Of a stretch of DNA of 64,000 bases, positions 1-8,949 are shown one piece after another (the stretch's first letter is position 1; each line of letters begins with the position of its first letter). The stretch spans positions 124,001 through 188,000 of the forward strand of contig NZ_JAOANW010000002.1 in assembly GCF_026162365.1 (NCBI RefSeq), given 5' to 3'. A model generated the notes under the pieces. The model searched no databases, had not been told where the DNA came from, and saw only the letters and a program-made list of their open reading frames with translations. Source of the stretch: Nitratireductor luteus (GTDB taxonomy: Bacteria > Pseudomonadota > Alphaproteobacteria > Rhizobiales > Rhizobiaceae). Made by a program: the position numbers and the translations under genes.

Positions 1-753
1 CCGGGCTCCGCCGAGATTGGAAAGCTGCTCGGCGTGCAGCTTAACAGGAAGGCCGAGTTTGTCCGCGTGGTCGAAGACGCGGGCCATCTCGTCGCGCGAG
101 AAGGCGATGCCCTCGCAAAACCCGTCCACGGCGTCGACCAGGCCTTCCTCGTGCGCCGCGTCCATACCCGGCAGCACGACATCGTCGATATAGGCGTTCG
201 CTTGGCCCTTGTATTCGGGCGGCAGGGCGTGGGCGGCCAGATAGGCGGTCTTCACACGCACCGGCCGCAACTGCCCCAGCCGGCGCGCCGCGCGCAGCAT
301 CTTCAATTCATCCGCGACCGTCAGTCCGTAGCCGGATTTGATCTCGACCGTTGCGACTCCCTCGGCGATGAGGGCGTCGAGCCGGGGCAGCGCGCCGGCG
401 ACAAGCGCGTCCTCGCTCAAGGCCCGGGTTGCCGATACGGTGGAGACGATGCCGCCGCCGGAGCGCGCCACCTCCTCATAGCTCGCGCCTTGCAGCCGCA
501 TCTCGAATTCGCGGGCGCGGTGTCCGCCATAGACGATGTGGGTATGACAGTCGATCAGCGCAGGCGTCGCCAGCCGGCCGCCATAATCCTGCGCCGACGC
601 GTCCGACCAGCCTTGCGGAAGCGCCGCGCGCTCGCCGGCGAAGACGATACGCCCATCCTCGATGGCGACCGCCGCGTCCTCCACCAGCCCATAGGGCGCG
701 CCGCCGGCCGTCATGGCCGCAAGGCGGATGCCGGTGATGATTTGACGCGCCAT
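1..753 (-). CDS. hutI: imidazolonepropionase HutI (C-terminus cut by window edge)
   Basis: Cytosolic metal-dependent amidohydrolase that opens 4-imidazolone-5-propionate to N-formimidoyl-L-glutamate, the third step of histidine degradation. The 251 visible codons start at an ATG at 753 and run off the window at base 1 with no stop. The amidohydrolase metal motif [10 protein letters not shown] lies near residue 67, followed by the HutI-type stretches [10 protein letters not shown] and EIKSGYGLT, and a second metal ligand region HAEQLSN near the cut end. The family is about 400-420 residues, so about 40 percent is missing. It is divergent from hutF across 76 bases that hold a HutC-type operator. 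hutU and hutH are not visible and may lie to the left. Confidence 0.95.
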   Translation of the reverse strand, partial: MARQIITGIRLAAMTAGGAPYGLVEDAAVAIEDGRIVFAGERAALPQGWSDASAQDYGGRLATPALIDCHTHIVYGGHRAREFEMRLQGASYEEVARSGGGIVSTVSATRALSEDALVAGALPRLDALIAEGVATVEIKSGYGLTVADELKMLRAARRLGQLRPVRVKTAYLAAHALPPEYKGQANAYIDDVVLPGMDAAHEEGLVDAVDGFCEGIAFSRDEMARVFDHADKLGLPVKLHAEQLSNLGGAR

Positions 754-789
754 CGCTGCTAAAGCCCCTGTTCTTGCCTGAACTTGATG

Positions 790-816
790 CTATTATGTAT
801 ATACAAAAGAAGTCAA
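790..816 (-). promoter_or_regulatory. candidate leftward hutI promoter
   Basis: On the minus strand TTGACT (816-811) is followed after 15 bases by TAATAG (795-790), a plausible though short-spaced sigma-70 pair. The HutC-type palindrome fills the spacer, so repressor binding would block polymerase directly. No equally clear rightward pair was found for hutF. Read by eye only. Confidence 0.4.
796..805. promoter_or_regulatory. HutC-type operator, perfect palindrome
   Basis: TGTATATACA is a perfect 10-base palindrome between the divergent hutI and hutF starts. HutC repressors of the GntR/HutC subfamily bind TGTATA/TATACA-type sites and are released by urocanate. A hutC gene lies 1.4 kb downstream, so this is very likely its operator, controlling both directions from one site. 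Confidence 0.75.
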
Positions 817-829
817 CGGGGATTTGAGC

Positions 830-2194
830 ATGCAGACCATATTCGCCGACGCCGCGCTGACCGCCGAGGGCTGGCGGCAGAATGTTCTGCTGCGCATCGA
901 CGAGACGGGGCGCATCGCATCGGTCGAGATCGGCAGCCGGGCGGAGGGCGCCTATCGCGTTCCCGTTCTTCTTCCCGCGATCTCGAACGTGCACAGCCAT
1001 ACCTTTCAGCGCGCCATGGCGGGTCTTGCCGAGCGGCGCGGGCCCAAAGGCCGCGACAGTTTCTGGACGTGGCGCGAGATCATGTATCGGTTTCTCGACC
1101 TGCTCACCCCGGACGATATCGAAGCCATCGCCGCCTTCGCCTTCATGGAGATGCAGGAGGCCGGGTTCGCGGCCTGCGCCGAGTTTCACTATGTCCACCA
1201 TCAGCCGGGCGGCACAGCCTATGACGACATCGGCGCGCTCGCGGGCCGCATTTGCGCGGCGGCGCAGGAGACGGGCATTGGCCTGACGCTGCTTCCGGTT
1301 CTCTACCGCTACGGCGGCGTCGACAAGCGGCCGCTCGCCGGGGGACAGCAGCGTTTCGGCAATGACTTGCCTGCCTTCGAGAGCCTGCTGGCCAGTGCCC
1401 AACGTCATGTCAGCGCCCTGCCGCCGGATGCAGGCCTGGGCGTCGCGCCGCACTCGATCCGCGCCGTGCAGCCGGAAGAGCTGGAGGCGGTGAGCGGCCT
1501 TCTGCCGGGCCGGCCAATCCACATGCACATTGCCGAGCAGGAGCCCGAGATCGAGGAGGTCGAGCGCGCCTATGGAAGGCGGCCGGTGGAGTGGCTGTTC
1601 GACACATGCGCGATCGATGAGCGCTGGTGCCTGATCCACGCCACCCACATGACCCGCCAGGAGACGGATATGCTCGCCCGTTCCGGCGCCGTTGCCGGGC
1701 TTTGTCCTGTTACCGAGGCCAATCTCGGCGACGGCATCTTCAACGGGCCGGAATATAGGGCTGCCGGAGGACACCTCGGCGTCGGGACCGATTCCAATAT
1801 CCGCATCTCGGTTGCCGAGGAATTGCGGCAGCTCGAATATTCGCAGCGCCTGCGCGACCGCGCCCGCGTCGTGCTGGCCGATCATGGCGCGTCGAGCGGC
1901 AGCACGCTCTATGCCGCGGCGCTCGACGGCGGCGCGCGGGCGCTCGGCAGGCGGACCGGCTCTCTGGGCGTTGGAAACTGGGCGGACATGGTGGCCGTCG
2001 ACCCCAGGTCCTTTGCCGGCTTTGAGGAGGATGACGGCCATCTCGACGGCTGGCTTTTCACGGGTTCGAACGATGCGGTGACCGATCTCTGGTCGGCCGG
2101 TCGCCACCGGGTCAAGGGCGGGCGGCATGTTGCGCGCGAAGCCATCGCCGGGCGCTATTTAGCCGCGATGAAGCGCCTCATGGGGCAACTCTAG
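830..2194 (+). CDS. hutF: formimidoylglutamate deiminase HutF
   Basis: Hydrolyses N-formimidoyl-L-glutamate to N-formyl-L-glutamate and ammonia, the branch of histidine degradation that needs a later HutG deformylase. The 454-residue protein is an amidohydrolase with metal ligands HSH at residues 55-57, the motif HMHIAEQ near 230, HATHM near 270 and the substrate-pocket motif GTDSNI near 320. The ATG at 830 is preferred over an in-frame TTG at 824 because the purine run ACGGGG (815-820) sits at proper distance from it. hutC follows after two bases, so the two are cotranscribed. Length and motifs are normal for the family. Confidence 0.95.
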   Translation: MQTIFADAALTAEGWRQNVLLRIDETGRIASVEIGSRAEGAYRVPVLLPAISNVHSHTFQRAMAGLAERRGPKGRDSFWTWREIMYRFLDLLTPDDIEAIAAFAFMEMQEAGFAACAEFHYVHHQPGGTAYDDIGALAGRICAAAQETGIGLTLLPVLYRYGGVDKRPLAGGQQRFGNDLPAFESLLASAQRHVSALPPDAGLGVAPHSIRAVQPEELEAVSGLLPGRPIHMHIAEQEPEIEEVERAYGRRPVEWLFDTCAIDERWCLIHATHMTRQETDMLARSGAVAGLCPVTEANLGDGIFNGPEYRAAGGHLGVGTDSNIRISVAEELRQLEYSQRLRDRARVVLADHGASSGSTLYAAALDGGARALGRRTGSLGVGNWADMVAVDPRSFAGFEEDDGHLDGWLFTGSNDAVTDLWSAGRHRVKGGRHVAREAIAGRYLAAMKRLMGQL

Positions 2195-2196
2195 CC

Positions 2197-2886
2197 ATGC
2201 GCGCCTCCTTCCGCGCCATTCGCGATGAGATGGCTCGCCGTATTGCCGAGCGCGCCTGGGGTCCGGGCGCGCTCATTCCAGGCGAGGAAGAGCTGGCGCG
2301 CGAGTTCGGCGCGGCACGCGCCACAGTCAACCGGGCCCTTCAGGAGCTTGCCCGTTCCGGCCTCATCGAGCGCAAGCGCAAGGCTGGAACGCGGGTCGCC
2401 CTGCATCCCGTGCGGGAGGCGCGTTTCGTCATCCCGCTGGTGCGCCAGGAAATCGAGGCCAGGGGCGGCGAATACCGCTATCGCTTGCTCGACGTGGAGG
2501 AGAAACCTGCCCCTGGAGCCGTTCACACGCGCTTGAACTTGCCCGCTGCCGCGCCGCTCCTGCATGTGCGCTGTCTGCATCTTTCGGACGGGAGCGCCTA
2601 TCAGCTCGAGGATCGCTGGATCAACCTCGGCGCCGTGCCTTCGGCGCGCGAGGCAGATTTTGGCGAGACCAGCCCCAATGAATGGCTGGTGCGCAATTCA
2701 CCCTTCACTGACGCAGAATTCACCTTCCTGGCTGCCGCCGCCAACCGGCAGGAGGCAGCGCTTCTCGATCTGCGGGAAGGCGACCCGGTCTTCGTCGGAG
2801 AACGCATCACCTGGCTGCACGACCGGCCGGTCACGCTGGTGCGTATGACGCATCCGGCGAGCCACCGCATGGTATCGCGCATGTAA
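2197..2886 (+). CDS. hutC: histidine utilisation repressor HutC (GntR family)
   Basis: DNA-binding repressor of the hut genes, in known systems released by urocanate. The 229 residues contain an N-terminal winged helix (about 1-70, with EEELAREFGAARATVNRAL as recognition region) and a C-terminal UTRA effector domain (about 80-225). It lies two bases after hutF, so it is autoregulated with it through the palindrome at 796-805. Sequence and context agree; the ligand is inferred from the family. Confidence 0.92.
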   Translation: MRASFRAIRDEMARRIAERAWGPGALIPGEEELAREFGAARATVNRALQELARSGLIERKRKAGTRVALHPVREARFVIPLVRQEIEARGGEYRYRLLDVEEKPAPGAVHTRLNLPAAAPLLHVRCLHLSDGSAYQLEDRWINLGAVPSAREADFGETSPNEWLVRNSPFTDAEFTFLAAAANRQEAALLDLREGDPVFVGERITWLHDRPVTLVRMTHPASHRMVSRM

Positions 2887-2894
2887 CCCGCAGA

Positions 2895-2909
2895 AGGCGG
2901 CTTCCGCCT
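2895..2909 (+). terminator. short hairpin after hutC
   Basis: AGGCGG CTT CCGCCT forms a six-base-pair GC-rich stem eight bases after the hutC stop. No T-run follows, so it could be a weak terminator or an mRNA 3' end stabiliser. It abuts the repeat fragment at 2911-2943. Confidence 0.4.
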
Positions 2910-2910
2910 A

Positions 2911-2943
2911 CAAGTGATTCCACTAAGCTGCAAAATGCTGTAG
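2911..2943. repeat. fragment of rhizobial intergenic repeat
   Basis: These 33 bases match the end of the larger element at 47887-47993 (26 of 33 positions against 47960-47992). Both share GTGATTCCAC and GCAAAATGCT. Here only one end remains, just upstream of rpe. Confidence 0.55.
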
Positions 2944-2979
2944 GGGCAGGGCCATCGCAGCCGTGTCCGGAACCAGCCC

Positions 2980-3642
2980 ATGACCCGCCCCACCCTGATC
3001 GCCCCTTCCATTCTCGCTTCCGACTTCTCGCGCCTTGGCGACGAGGTCGCGGCTGTCGCCAAGGCGGGCGCAGACTGGATCCATCTCGATGTCATGGACG
3101 GGCATTTCGTGCCCAACATCACTTTCGGCCCGCCGGTCATCAAGGCCATCCGCGACCGCACGGATAAGGTGTTCGACTGCCATTTGATGATCACGCCGGC
3201 CGATCCCTATCTGGAGGCCTTCGTAGAGGCAGGCTGCGACATCATCACCGTACATGCCGAGGCCGGCCCGCATCTGCACCGGTCGCTGCAGACCATTCGC
3301 CGGCTGGGCAAGAAGGCAGGCGTCTCGCTCAATCCCTCGACACCGGAAAACGTCATCGAATATGTGCTCGATGAGGTCGATCTGGTGCTTCTCATGACGG
3401 TCAATCCCGGCTTCGGAGGGCAGGCCTTCATCCCCTCGGTGATCGACAAGATCAGGCGTGTGAGGGCGATGATCGGCGACCGTCCCATCGATATCGAGAT
3501 CGACGGCGGCGTCACGCCCGAGACCGCGCCGCAGGTAGTAAGCGCCGGCGCCAATGTGCTCGTCGCCGGATCGGCTGTATTCAAGGGCGAAGGCGAGGCC
3601 GACTACCGGCGCAACATCGAGGCAATCCGGGCATCGATCTAG
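2980..3642 (+). CDS. rpe: ribulose-phosphate 3-epimerase
   Basis: Interconverts D-ribulose 5-phosphate and D-xylulose 5-phosphate in the pentose phosphate pathway. The 220-residue TIM barrel has all family motifs: [16 protein letters not shown] near residue 35, HAEAGPH near 90, [10 protein letters not shown] near 138, and EIDGGV near 172 followed by [13 protein letters not shown]. Length is normal. It ends 15 bases before the convergent polA stop; no T-run terminator is seen between them. gnd, another pentose phosphate enzyme, lies beyond polA. Confidence 0.97.
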   Translation: MTRPTLIAPSILASDFSRLGDEVAAVAKAGADWIHLDVMDGHFVPNITFGPPVIKAIRDRTDKVFDCHLMITPADPYLEAFVEAGCDIITVHAEAGPHLHRSLQTIRRLGKKAGVSLNPSTPENVIEYVLDEVDLVLLMTVNPGFGGQAFIPSVIDKIRRVRAMIGDRPIDIEIDGGVTPETAPQVVSAGANVLVAGSAVFKGEGEADYRRNIEAIRASI

Positions 3643-3657
3643 GGAGAAAGCGCAACG

Positions 3658-6606
3658 CTAGTGCGCCTCTTCCCAGTTGCTTGCCGCACGGGCGTCGACC
3701 TTGAGCGGCACCGATAGGGCGCGCGCCGGGAAGGCAGCGTTCTCCATGACTTCCCGGATTACCGGAATGGCCTTGTCGACGCTTTCGTCCGGTGCCTCAA
3801 AGACCAGTTCGTCATGCACCTGCAGCAGCATCTGCACGTCGCCCAGCCCGGCGTCACGGAGCGCGGCGTCCATGCGGATCATGGCGCGCCGGATAATGTC
3901 GGCGGCCGAGCCCTGGATCGGCGCGTTGATCGCCGCCCGCTCGTTGAAGGCGCGCAGCGATGGGTTCGACGAGCGGATCTCCGGGTAGTGCGCCCGCCGC
4001 CCGAAGATCGTCTCGACATAGCCCCGTTCCCGGGCGAAAGCCTTGGTCGCGTCCATATAGTCCTTGATGCCGGGGAACCGCTCGAAATAGCGCCTGATAT
4101 AGGCGCCCGCCTCCTCGCGCGGGATGGCGAGCTGGTTGGCCAGACCGAAAGCGGAAATGCCGTAGATGATGCCGAAATTGATGGCCTTGGCGCGCCGTCG
4201 CACCTCGCCCGGCATGCCTTCGACCGGCACGCCGAACATCTCCGACGCCGTCATGGCGTGAATGTCGAGGCCTTCGGCGAAGGCCTGCTTCAACTGCGGA
4301 ATATCGGCCACATGAGCCAGCACGCGAAGCTCGATCTGGCTATAGTCCGCCGAAATCAACTTGCGGCCCTCGGGCGCGACGAAAGCCGTACGTATCTTGC
4401 GGCCCTCGGGCGTGCGAACGGGGATGTTCTGCAGGTTCGGCTCGGAAGAGGAAAGGCGGCCCGTCGTCGTGGAGGCCAGCGAATAAGACGTGTGAACGCG
4501 CTTGGTCTCCGGGTGGATATAGCCCGGCAGCGCATCGGTATAGGTCGATTTGAGCTTGGTAACCTGCCGCCAGTCGACGATCTTGCGAGGCAATTCGTGG
4601 CCCGTCGCCGCCAATTCTTCAAGCACCTGCGCCGAGGTCGACCACTGGCCCGATTTCGTCTTCGCGCCGCCGGGCAGGCCCATCTTGCCGAACAGGATTT
4701 CGCCCAGTTGCTTGGGCGAACCGATGGTGAAGCGCTCGCCGGCAAGCCGGTAGATCTCGTCTTCCATGCCGGCTGCCGTCTGGGCGAAATCGCCCGACAT
4801 GCGCGACAGTATCTGACGGTCCACCTGGATGCCGCGATGCTCCATACGGCCGATGACCGAGATCATCGGCCGCTCGAGCCGCTCATAGACCGACACCAGC
4901 CCGTCGGCTACGAGCCGTGGCTTGAGAACGCGCCACAGGCGCAGGGTGATGTCGGCATCCTCGGCTGCATAGGTGGTAGCGCGCTCCAGATCCACCATGT
5001 CGAAGGTCGTCCGGCTGCGGCCTGATCCTGTCAATTCCTTGTAGGAGATCGGCACGTGGCCAAGCCACCGTTCCGACAGGGAATCCATGCCGTGCCCGCC
5101 ATTGGCATGACCGCCGCCGGCCTCCAGCACATAGGAGATGAGCATCGTGTCGTCGTAGGGGGCAATGTCGATGCCCTGCCGGTAAAGCAGCAGCCAGTCA
5201 TATTTCATGTTCTGGCCGATCTTCAGAACAGCCGGGTCCTCCAGCAGCGGCTTGAGCGCGGCGAGCGCCTGCCCGGCGGGGATCTGGCCGTCGAGCAGCC
5301 CGCCGCCCAGCAAATCCCCGGATCCATTCTTGTGCGACAGGGGCACATAGACGGCACGGCCGGGCGCGGTCGCCAGGGAGAAGCCGCACAATTCGGCCTG
5401 CATCGGGTCCAGCGACGTGGTTTCCGTATCGAAGGCCACCAGCCCGGCTTCGCGCGCCTCCGTTATCCACGCCTCCAGCGTGGCCAGGTCACGAATGCAC
5501 TGGTAGCCGGCCCGATCGATAGGTTTGCCGGCGGTTTCCTCGGCCAGCTTGTTGGCCAGGCTGCGCGGCGTTCTTGCTCCGTCCGTCCGGTCGGGCGCCA
5601 CTTCGCCTTCGGCGCCGGGCTCGTCTGTACCTGAGGAAGGCACCGTCAAATCCGGCCCGTGCGCCGCCGCACTTTCGGCAACCTCCAGAACGGCCGCATC
5701 GATTGCCGCCGCATCCGCACCCGTGGCTTCGGCGACGCGCCGGGTCAGTGTGGTGAATTCCATTGCCTTGAGAAAGGAAATCAGCTTCGGCCCGTCCGGT
5801 GGATCGAGCGTCAGCCCATCCAGCCCGAGCTCGACGGTCACGTCATTCTTCAGCCGCACCAGTTCACGCGAAATTCGCGCCTTCTCGGCGTGTTCGATCA
5901 GATTTTCGCGGCGCTTAGTCTGCTTGATCTCGCCGGCGCGCTCCAGAAGCGTGTCGAGGTCGCCATACTCTTCCAGAAGCTGCGCCGCGGTCTTCGGGCC
6001 GATGCCGGGCACGCCCGGAACATTGTCTATGGAATCGCCCGTCAGAGCCTGCAGGTCGATCATCTTTTCCGGCGGCACGCCCCATTTCTCGATGACTTCG
6101 GGCACGCCGATCTCGCGGTCCTTCATCGGGTCGTACATGGAGACGCAAGGGCCGACGATCTGCATCAGGTCCTTGTCGGAGGAGATGATGGTGGCGTCGC
6201 CGCCGGCCTCGACCGCGAGCCTGGCATAGGTGGCGATGAGGTCGTCCGCCTCAAACCCTTCCATCTCGATGCAGGGCAGGTCGAAAGCCCGCGTCGCCTC
6301 GCGGATAAGCCCGAATTGGGGCACCAGGTCTTCCGGCGGTTCGGAGCGGTTGGCCTTGTATTCGGGGTAGAGTTCGTTGCGGAACGTCTTGGAGGAATAG
6401 TCGAAGATCACCGCGAAATGAGTCGGCGTCACACCTACATCCGTATCGCGCGCGTTCTGCAGGAGCTTCCACAGCATGTTGCAGAAACCGGAGACGGCAC
6501 CGACCGGCAGACCGTCCGATTTACGGGTCAACGGTGGCAGTGCGTGGTAGGCGCGGAAGATGTAGCCCGAGCCGTCGACAAGGAAGAGATGATCGCCTTT
6601 TTTCAT
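3658..6606 (-). CDS. polA: DNA polymerase I
   Basis: Repair and Okazaki-fragment polymerase. The 982 residues hold an N-terminal 5'-3' exonuclease (about 1-290, with EMEGFEADDLIATYA and DSIDNVPGVPGIG), a variable linker, a 3'-5' proofreading domain with intact exo I motif VAFDTETTSLDP near 389, and the polymerase domain with motif A (SADYSQIELRVL, about 750), motif B (KAINFGIIYG, about 807) and motif C (LLQVHDELVF, about 925). All catalytic carboxylates are present, so proofreading should be active. It starts at the ATG at 6606, preceded by a 363-base region shared with the gnd 3' end. It stands alone and is convergent with rpe. Confidence 0.97.
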   Translation of the reverse strand: MKKGDHLFLVDGSGYIFRAYHALPPLTRKSDGLPVGAVSGFCNMLWKLLQNARDTDVGVTPTHFAVIFDYSSKTFRNELYPEYKANRSEPPEDLVPQFGLIREATRAFDLPCIEMEGFEADDLIATYARLAVEAGGDATIISSDKDLMQIVGPCVSMYDPMKDREIGVPEVIEKWGVPPEKMIDLQALTGDSIDNVPGVPGIGPKTAAQLLEEYGDLDTLLERAGEIKQTKRRENLIEHAEKARISRELVRLKNDVTVELGLDGLTLDPPDGPKLISFLKAMEFTTLTRRVAEATGADAAAIDAAVLEVAESAAAHGPDLTVPSSGTDEPGAEGEVAPDRTDGARTPRSLANKLAEETAGKPIDRAGYQCIRDLATLEAWITEAREAGLVAFDTETTSLDPMQAELCGFSLATAPGRAVYVPLSHKNGSGDLLGGGLLDGQIPAGQALAALKPLLEDPAVLKIGQNMKYDWLLLYRQGIDIAPYDDTMLISYVLEAGGGHANGGHGMDSLSERWLGHVPISYKELTGSGRSRTTFDMVDLERATTYAAEDADITLRLWRVLKPRLVADGLVSVYERLERPMISVIGRMEHRGIQVDRQILSRMSGDFAQTAAGMEDEIYRLAGERFTIGSPKQLGEILFGKMGLPGGAKTKSGQWSTSAQVLEELAATGHELPRKIVDWRQVTKLKSTYTDALPGYIHPETKRVHTSYSLASTTTGRLSSSEPNLQNIPVRTPEGRKIRTAFVAPEGRKLISADYSQIELRVLAHVADIPQLKQAFAEGLDIHAMTASEMFGVPVEGMPGEVRRRAKAINFGIIYGISAFGLANQLAIPREEAGAYIRRYFERFPGIKDYMDATKAFARERGYVETIFGRRAHYPEIRSSNPSLRAFNERAAINAPIQGSAADIIRRAMIRMDAALRDAGLGDVQMLLQVHDELVFEAPDESVDKAIPVIREVMENAAFPARALSVPLKVDARAASNWEEAH

Positions 6607-6969
6607 GGAAAAACGGGTAGCGCGCCCGGCTCGGTCTGTCCATGGCGAATGGCCATTGGGGCCAACCCTACTGACGTAGACGATATTGGTAACGTCAATG
6701 TTACAAAGTTGTAATGTGAGGTCCCTTGAATCGCCATATTAGCGCACAACATATCATGCATCGGCAATATTCAAGCCGAAAGTCCGGGGCAAAGGCCCGT
6801 CCCCCGCCTAACCCGGACAACTGGCGGCAGCCTCATCCCCCCCTCTCCGGGCTGCCGCGCATTTTTGACCAAGACCGCCGTGGCCTCCCCTCCGCCACGG
6901 CGGTATTTTGTCTGTCTATCGGTACGTGGTCTTTTCCGAAAACCGGTATCTGCCTTTCCTGGAATCGCT
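6607..6969. other. intergenic region between gnd and polA
   Basis: These 363 bases hold no convincing gene. The part next to polA should carry its promoter and contains two small dyads: AATGGCCATT at 6648-6657 and GTAAC-N6-GTTAC at 6689-6704. The part next to gnd holds the long stem at 6874-6904. Bases 6928-6950 (GGTCTTTTCCGAAAACC and flank) resemble the core of another common rhizobial intergenic palindrome. Confidence 0.6.
6874..6904 (-). terminator. long perfect stem downstream of gnd
   Basis: ACCGCCGTGGC and GCCACGGCGGT form an 11-base-pair stem with a nine-base loop, 66 bases past the gnd stop. On the gnd strand it is followed by CTTGGTC rather than a T-run; on the other strand ATTTTGTCT follows. 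It is best read as the gnd 3' end structure. Confidence 0.55.
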
Positions 6970-8388
6970 CTATTCCTGCTTCCAATCTCCGTGATGGATG
7001 TCCAGCCCGTCGATGCGGTCGAAGCCGTGCGCGCCGAAATAATCGCGCTGAGCCTGGATGAGATTGGCGGTGCCGCGCCCGCGCCGCAGGAGGTCGAAAT
7101 GGGCAAGTGCAGCGCTAAGAGCCGGCATGCCGACCCCATCGTGCACGCCGAGCGCCACAGCCTGCCGCAGATGGCCGTGGGCCTCCCGCATCAGCGATAC
7201 GAAGGCGGGCGTCGCCAGCAGATTATCGATCTCAGGTGCGGCCTCGAAGGCCTGCGCGATCTCGCCCAGAAACTGCGAGCGGATGATGCAGCCGGCGCGC
7301 CATATGCGCGCCACCGTGTCGAGCGGCAGGTTCCAGCCATATTCCCGCGAGGCGGCCGCCATGACGGAAAAGCCTTGCGCATAGGCGACGATCTTCCCGG
7401 CCATGAGCGCCTGCTCCAGCGTATGAAGCAGTTCGGGCGTGACCGGCCCCGCTTGCCGGGCGATATCCTGGGGAAACAGCTTCTCGGCGGCCTCGCGTTC
7501 CTCCTTCATGGACGACAGGCCACGCGCGGCGACCGCTGCCTCGATCGCGGTTGCGGGGATGCCCAGCGTCTGCGCCTCGATGACGGACCAGCGTCCCGTG
7601 CCCTTCTGCCCCGCCTTGTCTAGGATGACGTCCACCAGGGCTTTCCCGCTATGCGGATCGCCGGCGGAAAGAACCGCCGCCGTGATCTCGATCAGATAGG
7701 AATTGAGCCGCCCTTCGTTCCAACGCGCGAAGATCGCCGCGATATCCTTTGCCGGCAGGCCGTGCCTGTCGCGCAGGAAGCCGTATATCTCGGCGATCAT
7801 CTGCATATCGGCATATTCGATGCCATTGTGGATGGTCTTGACGAAGTGGCCCGCGCCTTCCGGGCCGAGCCAGGCCTGGCAGGCTTCTTCCTCGTAGCGC
7901 GCCGCGATGGCGTTCAGTATCGGCTGGATGCGCTCATAGGCGGCACGCGGTCCGCCCACCATGATCGACGGGCCGTGCCGCGCGCCCTCCTCTCCGCCCG
8001 ATATGCCCATGCCGACAAAGGCCGGGCCAGCGGCGTCCAGCGCCCGCATCCGACGCTGTGTGTCCCTGAAATTGGCATTGCCGGCATCGATGATGATGTC
8101 TTGGGGATCAAGGAGCGGTTTCAGCGCCTCGATCTGGGCATCGACCGCCTCGCCGGCCTTTATCATGAGGATGATCGGGCGGGGACGCTCGATCGCCTCG
8201 ACCAGCGCCTCCGGCGTCTGGCAGCCGATAATGTTCTCACCAAGTGTGTCCGCTTCGGCCAGAAATGCCCCGATGCGGGCTGCCGTACGGTTATGGACGG
8301 CAACGCGAAATCCCTTCTCGGCAATGTTCAGCGCAAGGTTCGCGCCCATCACGCCAAGGCCGATCAAGCCGATATCCGCTTTGCTCAT
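6970..8388 (-). CDS. gnd: 6-phosphogluconate dehydrogenase, decarboxylating
   Basis: Oxidises 6-phosphogluconate to ribulose 5-phosphate with CO2 release, supplying NADPH and pentose. The 472 residues show the Rossmann motif GLIGLGVMGANLALNIAEKG at the N-terminus, the substrate motif GISGGEEGARHGPSIMVGG near 125, and KTIHNGIEYADMQMI near 185, which includes the catalytic Lys and Asn. The all-helical C-terminal domain is complete and length is typical. It starts 123 bases beyond the Fur-like gene's end in the same direction, with only a 27-base gap, so the two may share a transcript. Confidence 0.96.
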   Translation of the reverse strand: MSKADIGLIGLGVMGANLALNIAEKGFRVAVHNRTAARIGAFLAEADTLGENIIGCQTPEALVEAIERPRPIILMIKAGEAVDAQIEALKPLLDPQDIIIDAGNANFRDTQRRMRALDAAGPAFVGMGISGGEEGARHGPSIMVGGPRAAYERIQPILNAIAARYEEEACQAWLGPEGAGHFVKTIHNGIEYADMQMIAEIYGFLRDRHGLPAKDIAAIFARWNEGRLNSYLIEITAAVLSAGDPHSGKALVDVILDKAGQKGTGRWSVIEAQTLGIPATAIEAAVAARGLSSMKEEREAAEKLFPQDIARQAGPVTPELLHTLEQALMAGKIVAYAQGFSVMAAASREYGWNLPLDTVARIWRAGCIIRSQFLGEIAQAFEAAPEIDNLLATPAFVSLMREAHGHLRQAVALGVHDGVGMPALSAALAHFDLLRRGRGTANLIQAQRDYFGAHGFDRIDGLDIHHGDWKQE

Positions 8389-8415
8389 GTTTGGTCTATC
8401 CCTTGGCCTGTCGGT

Positions 8416-8847
8416 TCAGCGCTTGCGTCTTTTCTTGCCGTAAAGCTCGAGCCGGTGATGCACGATGTCATAGCCGAGCGATTTGGCGATCTCGTCCTGG
8501 AGTGCTTCGATCCTGGTGGAGTGGAACTCGATCACGTCGCCCGTGTCGATGTCGATCAGGTGGTCGTGATGCTCGCCGCCGGCCTGTTCGAAACGCGCCC
8601 GCCCGCCTTCGAAGGCATGGCGGTGAATGGCGCCTTTTTCCTCCAGCAGCTTCATGGTCCGGTAGACCGTAGACAACGAGATGCTGGGATCCACCTCGCT
8701 CGCACGCTGGAATATCTCCATGGCATCGGGATGATCGTCGGTTTTGGAAAGGATGCGCAGGATCACCTGCCGGGGCCGTGTGATTCGCACGCCCGCCCGG
8801 CGCAGATCCTGCTCATAGTCTTTCTGGGGGCCGGCTGTTTCGTTCAT
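8416..8847 (-). CDS. Fur-family metal-responsive regulator
   Basis: Dimeric metal-sensing repressor of 143 residues. The N-terminal winged helix includes [13 protein letters not shown] and the recognition helix [15 protein letters not shown]. The C-terminal half carries the metal and dimer motif [19 protein letters not shown]. The ATG at 8847 is chosen over an in-frame TTG at 8865. In rhizobia, Fur-like proteins of this kind often sense manganese (Mur) rather than iron, while iron is read by RirA and Irr; the sequence does not settle which metal applies here. It lacks the short C-terminal Cys pairs seen in many Zur proteins. No target is evident, though an iron-linked cluster lies at 28271-33339. 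Confidence 0.88.
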   Translation of the reverse strand: MNETAGPQKDYEQDLRRAGVRITRPRQVILRILSKTDDHPDAMEIFQRASEVDPSISLSTVYRTMKLLEEKGAIHRHAFEGGRARFEQAGGEHHDHLIDIDTGDVIEFHSTRIEALQDEIAKSLGYDIVHHRLELYGKKRRKR

Positions 8848-8891
8848 GGGCGGAATATGCGTCAACTGCCGCGCCGTTGCAAAGGCGAAGA

Positions 8892-8912
8892 CCCGCTCTT
8901 CACAAGAGCGGG
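8892..8912 (-). terminator. hairpin ending the RidA transcript
   Basis: CCCGCTCTT and AAGAGCGGG form a nine-base-pair stem with a three-base loop, 38 bases past the RidA stop. On that strand it is followed by TCTTCGCCTTTG, which is moderately T-rich. It separates the catabolic gene run from the Fur-like gene. Confidence 0.65.
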
Positions 8913-8949
8913 CCGGTTCCCCGGTCCGTGCGTCCCGCGGATGGCGCCG

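Noticed and set aside
476-2128. Long reading frame opposite hutF and hutI (550 codons)
   Set aside because: It is a shadow of two real genes on GC-rich DNA, with no family motifs; hutF and hutI explain the region fully.
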